In this document: piece after piece, positions 1-12,383 of the stretch | How positions within the stretch are numbered: position 1 is the first letter of the stretch | Layout: each line of letters opens with the position of its first letter | Assembly (NCBI GenBank): GCA_030374765.1 | Contig: JARGXX010000071.1 | Span: forward strand, 496,001 to 560,000 | Source of the DNA: Agarophyton chilense | Lineage: Eukaryota > Rhodophyta > Florideophyceae > Gracilariales > Gracilariaceae | Direction: 5' to 3' | Length of the DNA: 64,000 bases | Position numbers and translations under genes: made by a program | Notes under the pieces: generated by a model | Seen by the model: only the letters and a program-made list of their open reading frames with translations | What the model was told of the DNA's origin: nothing | Database searches by the model: none

Positions 1-2623
1 CCGTGTCTCTTGGCTGAACGCTAGTGCCAGTAGAAGAACTCTGAAACGATGACGGGTTCGGGCCTTCAAGGGCTAGATCACCACCACCCTCGCGTTCTGC
101 TGTTGCTACAGGTGGCGCGTAAGACAGGTCGTCATCTCCAATGTCCGGGATAGGCCATCTGGCTTCAAACCGAACAATCTGTTCTCCAAGGTCGTCAAGC
201 TCTAGGACCTCCATATTTCCATATAGTAGGTCTCCCGTTTCGGCATGTATCGGGTCACCTGGCAGCAATTCGGGGTCACGACGATAGACCCTGAAAATGA
301 GGCTATCTGGGTTTCCATCAATGTCTTCGGGATGCAGAAGAACAACGTCATTTCTTACTGGAAGAATGAAATGAGGATCAGGTAGAGGAGAACCATCAGA
401 ACTTTCATCGTCCGTCTCCTCGTCCAAGGCTTCTTTCACTTGTACTTGCTCAGCGACGGCCTGTTCTATCTGCTCCAGCTCGACAGAAGGCAAGGCGGGC
501 TCGTCTTCTAATGTCCAAGTTGGACACAAACTTTCAATCTCGGCCATGTCTAAGGGACGCACGGTAGCCAAATCATGCCAGCAAGTAATTTCTTCTGCTG
601 CGTCATAGTCTGTGAGTCTGCTCAGAAATTCCCTGTGGCAAGAAGATGGGGAACCGCTGTATTGAATGGTCGCCAACGCGTAAGCTGAAGTATTAAGATT
701 CTTCTTCTTATCGTGAATGGGTTCCTCTTCTTCCTCGGTGCGACTATCAGAGATCAAAGCATCAGTATCGGAAGTGAAGTCGGCACTATCTGTGGATGAC
801 ATTTCATCGAACAAATCGGCTCCGGGCCGATGGTAGTCCAGCGGCAAAGTCGTGGCCTCGTCATCGAACTTCATCGATACTTGCTGCGTTCCAAGGTCAA
901 GACAAGCTTGTACCGCTTCTAACGTGGGGCATCCAACAATCAAATGGAAGGGTGGATTTTCTACCACCAAAAAGTCCAAAGGTACTCGCAGAGAACCGAA
1001 CTCAATCGGCACATTCTTCAATCCACCACGAACCAACGACTTTGTTCCGTCTGCTACCACGATCCTTCTATTGGAAGGCTTCATCTCTAGAGACAGTCTG
1101 TGACACAACGCAACGGACATCAGATTGGGTATGGCCCCTGATTCTAACAAAGCCTGAGACTTGGTTCCATGCACGGAGGCATTGACAACCTTCAAAGACG
1201 GGGGCAAGGCCTGCGCGTGGGCGTAATTGATTCTTCGCCCGGAAAAGCTTCCAGCTAGTATGCGACGAAGGTCCTTCTTTCCTTGCTCAGCGTCTCCACG
1301 AGCTAACTGACCAAAGGTTAATCCTGAAGGAGCCTTTGCCAGCTCCTCATAAGCATTGTACTTCGCGATATGTTCCTGAATTTTGACTTTCTTCGACTTG
1401 GCTTTCGTGGCCTTCGAAGAGGGTTTTCGAGCTTTGGAAAAAGCTTGTGAGGTACTTCTTCCAGTTGGTTTCAGTACTTTGGTAACCTGGCTTTCGGGAA
1501 ACATCACCGGTGAAATACCAGAGAGGGGCGCAGTCTTTGGCTGCTTTGGGAGCAGAGCTCCCTGCGCATCTCCCTGCGCATCTCTTTTCTTCGTTGCCAC
1601 CAGTTCCTCTTCGACGGAGGAGTCATTGACGACAACCGAAATGTGATTCGTCTCATTCTTTTCTGCAGGACGATTATTCTTCAGAGCCTCTTCCCGAGCG
1701 GACTCTGATTTGGGCTGGGCGAATGAAACCCTCTTAAACGCTTCGTCAACCGGTTTCTTCCAACAGGTTGCCGAAGAGTGTCCCACCCTTCCACACGAAC
1801 CGCAGCGCGTGTTTCGGTGGGGATTCGTCGGACACCTATTCGCGTAGTGCCCCGGTTGCTGACAGAATGTGCACACTCTTTCTCCTGCTGACTCCGAGCG
1901 TGCGCCACCTGATTGGGTTTTCTTCATCATCAGATGGAGCTCCGCCATCTGTCCGGCAAGCTTCTCAACTTTATCTTCAAGTGGGGCCGATGTGGGAAGT
2001 TCACTCTTCCTCGGCCTTTGTAGGACATTCTGAGCTGCCGGCAGGGCGCTCAAAGCACCATAGGACCCTAGGGCTTTCTTTCCATCAACAAAATCTTTGA
2101 CTAACGCCTTCAATGCTTGATAGTCATCTGCACCTCGGATAATAACAAACTGGGCCAGGTCCGCATATTCCATTACGTCGTTTCGAAGCAACCCGAACTT
2201 TGCTTCGGGATTGAAGCTTGCCTGGTCGAAGAGCGAGTCCATCTTCTTCAAGGACCCAAGGAGGTCAGCATACTCTAGACATGCTGAAACCGCCCGACGG
2301 ATTCTTTCCACCGGTTCTTAGACAGAGCCGAAACGCTCAATGAGAGCGGACTTCACTTGACCATAATCTTTCGCTTTTTCCGAAAGCGTACCATCAACAG
2401 CATAATTATCATAGTAGAAATCGAAGGCTTCACCCTTAAGGTAGCCTAACAGCTTGACAGCCTTTTCACCTCCATCGGTGCCAGCTGCCGCAACATTCTC
2501 AAAGTAGAACAGAAACTTCCTGATATCAACGTTGGAGCCATCAAAAGAAGAAACGGACTCACGCGGGACGGAGCCCTGCTGGGGGTACCATGTGGACGCC
2601 ATTTTCTGGGCTGCTAATGGCAC
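1..2623 (-). pseudogene. Element F gag-protease polyprotein, partial
   Basis: Minus-strand reading frame of a retroelement that runs off the left edge. It begins near 2623 (a second Met lies at 2602), is interrupted by one TAA at 2318-2320, then stays open in the same frame to position 1. The first about 100 residues look like the start of a gag. Around 1871-1770 there are two CCHC knuckles, CTFCQQPGHYANRC and CGSCGRVGHSSATC (both C-X2-C-X4-H-X4-C), which in gag proteins bind nucleic acid. Near 1150-1125 there is a retropepsin-like site, LLESGAIPNLMS, where the expected catalytic Asp is Glu. The C-terminal part is acidic. RT, RNase H and integrase would lie beyond the window. Seen: knuckles, protease-like motif, single stop. 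Inferred: gag-PR of an LTR retrotransposon, gag and PR in one frame, unlike elements A, B, C and E. Confidence 0.72.
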
Positions 2624-2639
2624 GGGTGGTGACAGACCC

Positions 2640-3143
2640 AGTAGAACGAAATGCCAGGGGGTACCAGTCTACAACCGTAGACAAAACGACAGAGGCCGGC
2701 GGAAATGGCCAACCAGTAAAGGCCCAGGGAGCACTAACAAACGATACAACCACTCCGAAGAACACCTACGAGCGCCAGCAAGCCACTGCAGGGCTGCACT
2801 CGTAGTGGGGAAAGGTTGATGCTAAAGACGGCGGGGAGCGGAGCGAGCCAGGACCGAAAGCGGGCAGGAGACGGCGCCGCAGACGGTCGCCGCGCCGTGC
2901 GGGGAGGTGATGAAGGTTGGTCAGGCCTCTGGAGGAAGTTGGAGTGGGGGTGGTGGCTTTGAAGCGGATCTCAATCTCGAGATTCGCTTCCACTTCCATA
3001 ACCCCAACTGGGCGTTCCCCACCAACCAATTGTTGGTGTGGAAGCCCCAGGTGCAGGGACAGGGGGATTGCTCCGGTCCACAGGACAGGTACCGCGAGAC
3101 ATCCCCCTATCCTTGCTGGGCGGTTACACTAAAGTCAGTGTCA
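2640..3143 (-). repeat. Possible 5' LTR or leader of element F
   Basis: GC-rich, ORF-poor DNA directly upstream of the element F gag. Read on the minus strand it starts TGACACTGAC at 3143, exactly where the sequence changes to AT-rich DNA, which would fit an LTR beginning with TG. The LTR end and primer site could not be fixed; a TGGTACCCCC at about 2650 is one candidate. The partner LTR is outside the window, so this cannot be confirmed here. It contains an imperfect 30-bp inverted repeat at 2961-2990. Confidence 0.3.
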
Positions 3144-6100
3144 TGAAAACGACCAAGAGCTGTAAGAGAAATTCTGCTAGGTAAATTAGTTCTCTGCGGA
3201 AAACTCTTTTTGAATGTCTCAAGTTTTTTATCACGGAACTAATGATTTCAAAAAAATCGTTGGACCCAAAAAAGCTTCGCCAATCACCAAAAACTGTATC
3301 TTTCGAGTAGTTTAGCTCGCTACCATCTTGGTATGTGTTTTGAAAGAAGGCGTTCCTCGATGCTATTTGAGTCTTCGTCGTGATCTATGTCAAGGGCCGG
3401 TAGAATGTGTACCGTTTTTCCGTCTCCATGAAGCGCCGTAGCGGGCCCTTTAGTTGCACTCATCAAGCTCAGCTATGTCTCGAAAGAACGAAATAATGTA
3501 TTTGTTGTTCCATCTTATCATGGCGCTGCAGAAAAACATTCTCCGGTGTGCTTGAAAATTTCTCTCGTCCAATTCCTTTCTCTTTAAGTCAAATTCTTAT
3601 TATATCCTGTCGAAAACTTGTTGTTTTTCTGTCTATATCTGATCTTACTGGTTAATAAGTTTTTTTGAGATCGTTTAGAAGATATATGACGGGACTCGAA
3701 TGCCTTTATAGCTACTTCAACTTCGTATTCTCTTATGTGAAGTTGTAATACTAGTATTCCGAAGAATGGGGGTTTAACTATGACGAGTTCGTTATTAATG
3801 GCTCTTTCAATGAACAAAGAATCATATTTATCTGGCAACGCGATTTGGTGACGTTAAAACGCCAAACGTCTACGAATCGCCATAGGCTTCATCAGCACGA
3901 AAGTGGATTGATAGAAACAATAATGCACCGACACCAAGCACACGGCGCTTGCCATTCTTCTATTTGGGTTTCTCAAAAGGTCTCTACCGCCTTTGCAACT
4001 GACACTCGCGTCATTTCGATATGTACCCAACCGACCCTGGTTTCGTTTCTTTTGAATATGTTCAAACTACTCCAAGCGCATGAACAACTCCTTCCTGACG
4101 TCAATCACTCAACGTTTTCCTACGAGGTACCGGGAGCTTTTCAACCAGGTTTGTGCGCGATCACGACACAGATCGTCGTCCTTGATCTTTCGAACAGATT
4201 GCTCGTTGCGAACTGAAGGTGCTTTCTACCACCGTCCCACCAGCTGAGCTACTGATACTCTTGGCCCCTGCCTCTTCAGAGTTAACGCTTAACCGTGGTG
4301 CGACGCCTGAAGAGGCTTCTGTCATCCAAACTAAGCAATAAAGGTCCTATTGCGTTCTTTGCTACATTCCGGGCACCATCTAAAGCACAAGCAAACGATA
4401 ATATATGGTATTTCTGTATAGATTAAATACTTTTATCTTGCTCAAGTGAGAGCAAGAGGGTCTCACTAAAGGAGTTGGTGAGTCCTAACGGTAGATAGAT
4501 CAATATATGTTGTGTACGTAGGAGCTCCTGTGATAGATAAGCTCACTTTGAGATGCTGGTTTAGCAGGTTTACAGCATCCATAGTTACATAAATACCTGC
4601 GGAGGATGGATGCTAATGAGGATCATCATCATTATCATTCAAAAACTCTAAACTACCGTTGTTCTTGCCCTTATCTTTGTCAAGCAGCCTCATTAAAGGC
4701 CGTGATTTGACCTGCAAGCAGCTATGTATTGAGCCGCCACTGCAATTGGTTTGAAAAGCCGTAGAAAAGTCCTGTTATGGACCGGTCGCCGACTGTCGCG
4801 CTACTCCGTCGCTTATCGTTTGGACCACACCGGCCCGAACCGTAGTCGAATTCACCGATATGTGAACAATTTCAATAACTCTTTTCGACATTTCTTGTCG
4901 GCTTCGCAATACATATTCCAAACACGATATCGTAGTAAAAGATGTTTCGAGTCTTTGAATCAAAATACGAAAAAAGTTCTTTGCAAATAGCAGGTGACAA
5001 CCATGAGTATGAGTCAAAGAGTGTTAAATAGTTTGGAATGGTCTCATTGAAAGCTATTATGTATTCATTTCCGCGAATTGAAAGTCTTAAAGCTTATAAA
5101 ACTTGTTTGTAGGTAAAAAGTTATTCATGTTCAACGTTTTTGGGGCTCATAAAAATACACAAAAGCAATATTCGTGAAAAACGAGCGGATAGAAAACAAT
5201 TCATAGTTGGCCTATCTAATTCAATTGACGGATGCAATATCTGCTTATATCTTCCCTACATACTTCCATGGAGTTGTCGCATTTCTTATCGTTTCGGATG
5301 GTAGTATACACTGAAGAATCTTGTCGTAGATCCTCACCGTTGTATAAGGTCTAAAGCAGCGTACTTGTGAGGGTTTGCAAAAAGCCTTTGAAGAAGAGAA
5401 TACGTAAATGTTCTCATTAGTTTCATGTTTCCAATTAAGACCTTTTGCTGTCCCTGAAGATGCAGAACGAGAGCTTGGACAGTTAAGTTACTATGAATAT
5501 GTCCGATCTCAAATATAATACATGTAGAATCAACAGATCCTACAACTCTCGCACTCACCTACGCTTTGATCTCATTTTCAAAAGCTCGTTTCTGTCTTCC
5601 GGAGTCCAAGCTGAAAGAGTAGCTTTCTGTTTTCTGGGGTTTAGAAGACATTCTTCATCAAGTGTGCAACTTGAGACCCTCCTTGAGGACGTCCAGAGTT
5701 TATCTGAGCCTTGTATTCCAAGATAAAGTCAAAGACGGTCGGAACTACATTCAGATCATCTTCATGACTTTGCCGGTGAATAACTCGGTTTTTGAACTAG
5801 TTGATATACGTTTCCGAAACTGTTCGCAGGTGATCATAACCGACACGTAGCATACTGTTGGGCGTTAGACCGCGGCAAAATGGATAGGGCCAGTGCATGT
5901 TGAATGGCTTCAGGAGTTTTTGCAGCCGGCGATTTACAGAAGTATTATCATGCAAAAGCTCAGCTCTTGTTAAGCCGTCAATGATTTCTTGATTTTCCGT
6001 CCCACAACCCTGTAAATATAAAAAAATGTGATGGAGTGGTGTATTTCACTCTTCCAATTCAAGTTTAGTAGCAATGTCCACACGCTCCAACCAAAAATCT

Positions 6101-7491
6101 GTTCGAAATTGTTATCGAAATCTTTTATTAAATGGTTTGCATACTCGTTGTTTACTTTACACTTTACTTTATCAATCCAGTCTGTTCTGTCAAAAAACAA
6201 AATATTCGCCTTTAATAGCAAAGGCAGATGTATTATAGTTTTTCTAATTATAGTCGTTCCACTTCTTCATGCTAAACTTTCATAGTAATCATGGTGAGCA
6301 TTGTTGCAGATCCAGTTATTGCTACATTGGCTTGTATATCCCAATTATTCTGTTCTCGACGTGCAGGAGATTTTTTGTGACCCTTCGTTGTAATGTGATT
6401 TCCAAGGGGACGTAATTCATCCGTAGAAGTATGTAACTCAGCTTGTAGTTCTCCATCTTCACTCATTTTCATTTGTTCCGTTTCTATGTGTTGCGGTCTC
6501 AAGTTTTCAATGTTTGTGTGATTCCGGAGCAAATCAATAAACACATAGAATCGATAAAAGTAAAACAAAACTATTGACCCCGAGGAAGTCGACAATGCTG
6601 GCATGCATGTGGTATGCTTTGAATAATCTAAAATATCATGGAGTTCTACTTTTTAAGCTTATCTTTTATTCATTTCTTTGCATTCCGCGCCCTCCCGCCA
6701 AATTAGTTTTTTCAATTTTCTGTTTCAAAATTTAAAACTGTATGTTATTGACAGTGTCGGTTTTCTATACAAATTAAATATGGGTACAGTCTAAGAGCAA
6801 TACTACGAGTGCGCTATATTTCCTAGAAATTCCATATTTCTATAATTTAGATTGTTTTGGCAACCATATGAAACCCGAAATATCCGTTTCATGCATCTAA
6901 ATTTTAAATACAGCTCTATTTCCAGCTCTACTCGGCAAAAAGAGCTGCAAATAGAGCTGAACGTGCCAAAAAAGCCACTTTCAAGCGCTGTAGACAATCG
7001 TACAGTAGAGGCTGTATCTCTTCTCCTAGAAACGACTGGTAGCAAATGCTAGCCCCAAGGATCTTTCTGTCCGTCATACATCAAAGCAATTTTGGATAAT
7101 TAGGGCTCGGCTAATATTGTTAAAATAGAACTATTCTAACTAGAGCGTCTCCATTTCTAATCACTTAGCGCTATTTTAAGCTCACTGGTAGTCTTACTCT
7201 TTATAGTTGTCGTATTATTGCTGATACTCATAATTGAGTGGAATTACAGATAAGGGGTGACGTGGAAAGCAATAAGAAATGGAGGAAAGAAGTATATTTG
7301 ATGCAATCGTGAGCAATTTGTGTGCTCTCAATGTTTTTAGACTGTAATTATCTGTTCAAATATATTAATATACGTTATCTGATGTTTTGTAGGTTATTTG
7401 TTATCGCCGTCTCGTTTTGCACTTATTTGGCCATTATCGTGCTGTATGAGATACAAAATATCTCTTAGTCGCATTTGTTTCTCTAAAAGAC
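3144..7491. other. AT-rich stretch without recognised genes
   Basis: About 4.3 kb of AT-rich sequence. Reading frames are all short (at most about 120 codons), with no motif I recognise. Frames at 3845-4216 (+), 5334-5558 (-) and 6272-6604 (-) are the longest, but none has supporting features such as domains or neighbours. It could hold decayed elements too degraded to read by eye. Confidence 0.5.
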
Positions 7492-7609
7492 TGAGTAATT
7501 GCCAAATTGGCTTTCAGAAGTGTCAAACAGCATTACAGTGACAGAACAGTACTATATTGAAACGACGACGACGAGAAGTAAAGTTGAGAGCTAGTGCCAT
7601 CCACTCACA
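7492..7609 (+). repeat. Copia 5' LTR
   Basis: 118 bp starting TGAGTAATTGCCA and ending CACTCACA. It aligns with 11399-11516 along its length; the best block is the CAAACAGCATTACA core followed by the GACAGAA..AGTACTATA and ACGACGACG segments. The left boundary is the least certain part because similarity weakens there. Confidence 0.75.
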
Positions 7610-7620
7610 GGTTATGGGCC
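7610..7620 (+). promoter_or_regulatory. Copia primer binding site (half-tRNA type)
   Basis: GGTTATGGGCC follows the LTR end with no gap. This is complementary to the anticodon-side interior of eukaryotic initiator tRNA-Met (GGGCCCAUAACC), the site used by Drosophila copia, which primes from a cleaved 5' half of the tRNA. The match is seen; use of a half-tRNA is inferred from the family. Confidence 0.65.
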
Positions 7621-7806
7621 ATCGCTAGAAACTCCACCACGGATTCCACTAACCACCGCCTCGCCCGCTGCTTAGGGCGCGAACTCAGACAAGACACCAC
7701 CATACAACAACTCTACACTAACGCCATATTCACGCACAACGACACACACGAACCACAAGACACCATACAACAGCATCAAACAACCAGCACAACCTCCACC
7801 CTCCCA

Positions 7807-7947
7807 ATGGAGTCAGACAAAACGCACCGCATCCCAAACCTAGAGACGACAAACTATGCTCTATGGTACTTAGCACTCAAAACCTATGCCGCCACCATTG
7901 AAGCTCTCCCCATATCCAAAGTAATCCAGCACCTTCCACTGACGTAG
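7807..7947 (+). pseudogene. Copia gag N-terminus fragment
   Basis: ATG at 7807 followed by MESDKTHRIPNLETTNYALW, the usual opening of copia gag proteins (a short N-terminus, then a hydrophobic-Pro-x-Leu segment and NYxxW). The frame stops at 7947 and the downstream gag is scattered over several frames. An upstream in-frame ATG at 7594 overlaps the LTR and primer site and is not a likely start. Confidence 0.6.
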
Positions 7948-8796
7948 CAGAACTAAAACTCTTCGTGTCCAAGAAAACCGCGTTCTATCAGCAATACTCA
8001 GCAGCGTATCGAACGACATCCCAGGCCTATTGCTCGTCCCAAATGAAGACCCCACGCCTTAAGATCTAACCCCATATTCGGTTCCCCCACACCACAAGCC
8101 CACTACATACAAGCAGGACCCCAACACAACATCTAACCCCCCATGCAACAACCGCCTCATCTCCAGCACCCCAACGTCGATGTTCCATAGGACATAGACC
8201 CCGAAGTCAACGGTACGTTCATACTCGACAGCGGCACACACCCCCACCCCTCCATGAATCGACTTCGAACACCAATACTAACACAATCCGCCAAACAACA
8301 CAAGACTCAATGTAAGCACAGTGGATTGCTGCACCGGAGAACGAACAACAACAATTCTCTTCACACACACGCCCTCTCCATCGCACATATCAGACATAAT
8401 CTCATCTTCGTTAACGACCTCGCAGCTGAATATGGCCTGGTCATGTTCACAGCCAAACAAGGATAAATTGTTAACACCAGGAAGACTCCTCCAGAGCTAG
8501 TGGCCACGGCCAATTGGAGACACAATCAAAACATTGTCGAAGCCAGCATCATAAATAGTACCGAAGCTCGAACAGCGCGAGCCATACCATTAAAACACAC
8601 ACGCGCCAAAACCACGAAGTGACAAATACCCACTCCAAATACCTTCCTAACCTTCCCTTCCAAAGCACCTCATACTACACTTCCGCCACCCATCACTGAC
8701 AAACCAAGAACACCACACGGCACACGAAACCTAAGAGAACTTTGCAACCCAATCAATCGACAGTGACACTCCAACATTCAGCTGGCTGCGCACAAC

Positions 8797-9585
8797 TGGC
8801 ACTTATGCCTGAAACACGCACATCTCCGAAAGCTTGCTATCACCGCAAGGCAACGCCTAATACCCAACATGCGCGCCTCACTCCGACACGGCGTCCAACT
8901 CACCTGCAGCTCATGTGCGCTCGCGAAACAAGAACCAGCCCCGCATAAAAGCAAACAATACACATATCACACAGGCGAGTACATGAGCTCCGACACCTGT
9001 GGCCCGATCACCCTCACATCGACACATGGCAACAACCATATGCTACTAATCGTTTGCGCCACAGCAAATTTGCAATAGCCCAATTAATAAAGAACAGAAA
9101 GGATATCCCACATCACATCTACAATACGCTGCACCACATCACATCGACAATACACTGCACCACATCCCACAAACAATGAAACATCCACTACAAGACTTTT
9201 TCAGCGATACTGCCAAGGAATACACGTTCAAACCAATGCAGATCATCTACAACCTACACAAATCCGTCACCACCTGCGCCCAACGCACCACTCGCAAGAG
9301 AACGGCATAGCCGAGAGGCTCAATCGTACAATCATGGACTCCGTCCGAGCCCTCCTTAACTCAGCTGGACTAGAAGACACCTTTTGGGAAGATGCAGCTC
9401 GGGAAACTATCTCCAAATACAATCTACTGCATCACGCAGCAACCAACAACTCTCCATGCCAGCTATGGTACAGAGCTAAACTCACCCTTCGCAAACTCTT
9501 CACGTTTGGGCAACTCGGGACACTTCCCGTATACTCTCCAAAACAGAAACTGCAGACACGAGCCGCGCCAGCTCGGTATATGTAG
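8797..9585 (+). pseudogene. Copia pre-integrase and integrase remnant
   Basis: From 8797 a frame reads WHLCLKHAHLRKLAI, then CSSCALAK, which together give the H-H-C-C pattern of the pre-integrase zinc binding region. SSDTCGPI follows, where the first catalytic Asp of the integrase core is expected. After a stop at 9076-9078 the sequence is degraded until about 9275, where NGIAERLNRTIMDSVRALL marks the glutamate region of the D,D(35)E core (G-x-A-E-R-x-N-R). The frame ends at 9585. Clearly copia-type, clearly inactive. Confidence 0.7.
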
Positions 9586-10071
9586 GAGATCTCACTTACC
9601 TGCATAGTCGTTCTCAACCTAGCGCACAACACATTCCATGAAATACGAGAAAACGACTTCCGTTCCTACCATACTCACACCGATACCACGACAACAACAA
9701 CCAAATCCTTCAAAGCCAGATCCAACCACAGACAACCCACGCCCACCAACACACAACTCAACACGCCACCTCCTGCGAACCTTCATCAAGCACGCAGATA
9801 CCCCGACGCCAAGCAATGAAGCACCACACATGATCAGGAACTTCGCAATATCGACGCCTACAAAAGCATTGGCTGGCTTCATCCAGAGTTTCAACCACCC
9901 CCAGAAGCAATAATCCTACTCATGATATTATACAGATACAAACTATCAGAGGAAGGACACATCATGCAACGAAAGGCACGCCGCAACCTACGCGGCCAGC
10001 TCATGAAACCCGGTCTACACTACGACCCCCAACACACAACAACATATACCGCAGATTGCACCACTTAACGA

Positions 10072-10522
10072 ATGTTAGTAGCACTCAACGGCACCCTCAA
10101 CCTGCCCCTAGAACACTTCGACATCAAGTCGGCCTATCATCACGAAAAGTATCAACATGATCAGCCAGTATATGTCAAACAGATGCCCAACTTTGACGGA
10201 ACATATCAACAAGCCAGCAAATACGGACGCCTTGTCGGAAACCTATACGGCTCCCTCCCCCACAGCTTACTATTACAACCACGGCTTAAAGCAGTTTCTG
10301 TCTGCCAAAGGATTCGTCAGTTCAGAACACGACCCCTGCCTCTACACACTGAAAACAGACGAAGGATACACAATTGTCAGGACCACTATTGATGACTTTC
10401 TGGTGCTCGCATCCAAACAATCCTTAATCGACAAACTGTTTCACAACATGCTCACAAAATACAAAATGAAACGCCTGGGTTCCCCCACACGCTTCCTTAA
10501 CTGGACAATCTCATACACATAA
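10072..10522 (+). pseudogene. Copia reverse transcriptase remnant
   Basis: LVALNGTLNLPLEHFDIKSA is the opening RT motif of copia elements (the D of DIKSAY binds metal). Around 10250 the frame shifts by one; the second frame carries YYNHGLKQFLSAKGFVSSEHDPCLY and then TTIDDFLVLA, the position of the YVDD catalytic box, here IDD. It ends at a TAA at 10520. Both catalytic regions are recognisable, but the frameshift and flanking stops make it non-functional. Confidence 0.75.
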
Positions 10523-10564
10523 GAAGGCACACACATTTCGCAACTCAACTCAGTAGACGCCATT

Positions 10565-11394
10565 ATGCACCAAACACATATGCATGAGTGCAATCCCAAC
10601 CTTACACCGTACAATAACCTAAAGATACTGGACCAACAACAGCCCACACATAAACTCACACTCACCGCCGCCACAAAATACAGAATGGTAATCAGCGAAA
10701 TACGTTACGTAGCAGAGAGCACAAGACCCGATATAGCTTACGCAACCAACCATTTAGCGCAGCACATGGCGAACCCCCAGCAGCACCACCAACATGCCCT
10801 AAAAAGCCTTCTGCGATATCTCAAAGACACCAGAACCCATGGATTATTATTCCATACAACTCAACAACAACAGAGAAAACGAAACCTTCTCGAGGCGTAC
10901 AGTGACGCCAGTTTCGCAAATGAAAGAAACCGAGAGTCCATCTCCGGAACGGTACATTGCATACAATCCACACCAATATCTTGGACTTCCAGGAAGCAGA
11001 ATATAGTAGCAAGATCAACAACCGAGGCCGAATAAATCGCTGCTACCAACGCAGCAAGTCACACAACATGGTTAGCAAAGCTGTTACAGGATGCTCAAGC
11101 ACCATCATGCCCCCCCACGCCGCACTGTATCGACAATCGATCCGCAGTTCTCATTGCGCAAAATGAAGCCCCTACAAAGCAGCGCAAGTACATAGACATC
11201 AGCCATCACTACCTTCAGCATCACGTCTCGAACAAAAGTATACATCTCCATCGCTTCCTGACAACCACAATAAAAGCAGATATATTCACCAATCCGCTGC
11301 ACCACGACCGCTTCCAACAAATTCGCAACGACCTGGAAATACTACCCCGACCCTCGCAGAACTGTGACGTACCAACCGGGAACTGTCAAACTCC
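10565..11394 (+). pseudogene. Copia RNase H remnant
   Basis: Reads ..IRYVAESTRPDIAYATNHLA, then LLRYLKDTRTHGLLF, AYSDASFANERNRESISG and ISWTSRKQNIVARSTTEAE, then past a stop at 11033-11035 HCIDNRSAVLIAQN and KYIDISHHYL. These are the standard blocks of copia RNase H in order, including the metal-binding Asp of SDASF and the D of CIDN. It lies next to the right LTR, as expected. Confidence 0.78.
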
Positions 11395-11398
11395 ATCT

Positions 11399-11516
11399 TG
11401 AGTCATTGCCACGTCACATTTTGCACAGTCAAACAGCATTACAATGACAGAATAGTACTATAGTGAAACGACGACGACGACGAATTAAAGCTGAGAGTTA
11501 GTGCCTTCCATTCACA
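11399..11516 (+). repeat. Copia 3' LTR
   Basis: 118 bp starting TGAGTCATTGCCA and ending TTCACA; partner of 7492-7609. Divergence is considerable, including small indels in the ACG repeat, so the insertion is old. Confidence 0.72.
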
Positions 11517-12383
11517 AGAAGAGCACGGTGACCTTCTTCGGACACTTAAAATGATTGCACAAAGAAATCTGGTCGTTTCATTTTTAATCGTCGCGCATTT
11601 GGACTTAGGTTCCGGTATATAGTTTGTTTACACTCCCCAAGGTTGTAGTGAGTGTTCCAGTCACAGAATTTTCGTTGAGAGAAAGGTGTATTTCGATATT
11701 TTTGCTCGGTCAGGAGGTCCAAAGTATTCTCATATGCGCCTAGTTATCGTAGTACGTCCAGATTACGGCTTTAAAAGCGGGTTTGAATACAAACCACGGT
11801 TTGGTGTAAAAAATAATCCCGGCTTTCGTATAAGGATGTGATTGTGTCATAAAATCTTCCGAGGTCACCCTTAAAAATGTGCCTGATCAAACGTTGAAGA
11901 TCGATGCAGCGTTTGAAATGGCGGAGAAGGCAGCCAAGGTCATTACAGCATTTTCACGTCAAGAATCTGGTGTTGTATGAAAAGTCGCTGATCCTCCATT
12001 GATTATGGCTTGACAAATCCACTTATTGAATCAAAAGAATTTCATTTGACTTCAGAAAGGACAATTAAGATATAAACCCCTTTTTCCGTAGCTTAAGGCA
12101 TCACCACCGCGGCCATGATTTCCGAGGTAGAAGCTAAATTTAAGGTTTTAGATTTGGATGTAGGTCGGGTAATTGACCGGGGTGAGCTCCACCGCGATGC
12201 ACATTTAAAACATTTTATGAAAAAGCCAACATCTTAAGGTGAGATATCTGATCTAAACGATTCTGTTTTAGCTCAGATTCTCTCCTAAAGCTGTAATATA
12301 AGATGAGCCTATGTTGGCCAAAATTAAGTGTATATATGGCTTGACTTTTCTAAAACGTTTTGGTACCGTAGGCGGTGACCGAG
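11517..12383. other. No recognised gene
   Basis: Intergenic. A short frame at about 12111-12237 reads AMISEVEAKFKVLDLDVGRV and onwards, and another sits near 11880-11980. They look protein-like but I cannot name them, and both are broken. They might be exons or remnants of one host gene. Confidence 0.35.

Larger units (their letters stand above)
7492..11516 (+). mobile_element. Degenerate Ty1/copia LTR retrotransposon
   Basis: A complete but decayed copia element of about 4.0 kb: two diverged 118-bp LTRs, a primer binding site right after the left LTR, then gag, pre-integrase/integrase, RT and RNase H in the copia order (integrase before RT). Frames are broken by many stops and shifts. The coding strand is rich in A and C and poor in G and T, unlike its surroundings. 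No clean target-site duplication was found (AAGAC left, AGAAG right). Confidence 0.85.

Noticed and set aside
7487..11521. Target-site duplication of the copia element
   Set aside because: Flanking 5-mers AAGAC and AGAAG do not match; the LTR left boundary is also uncertain.
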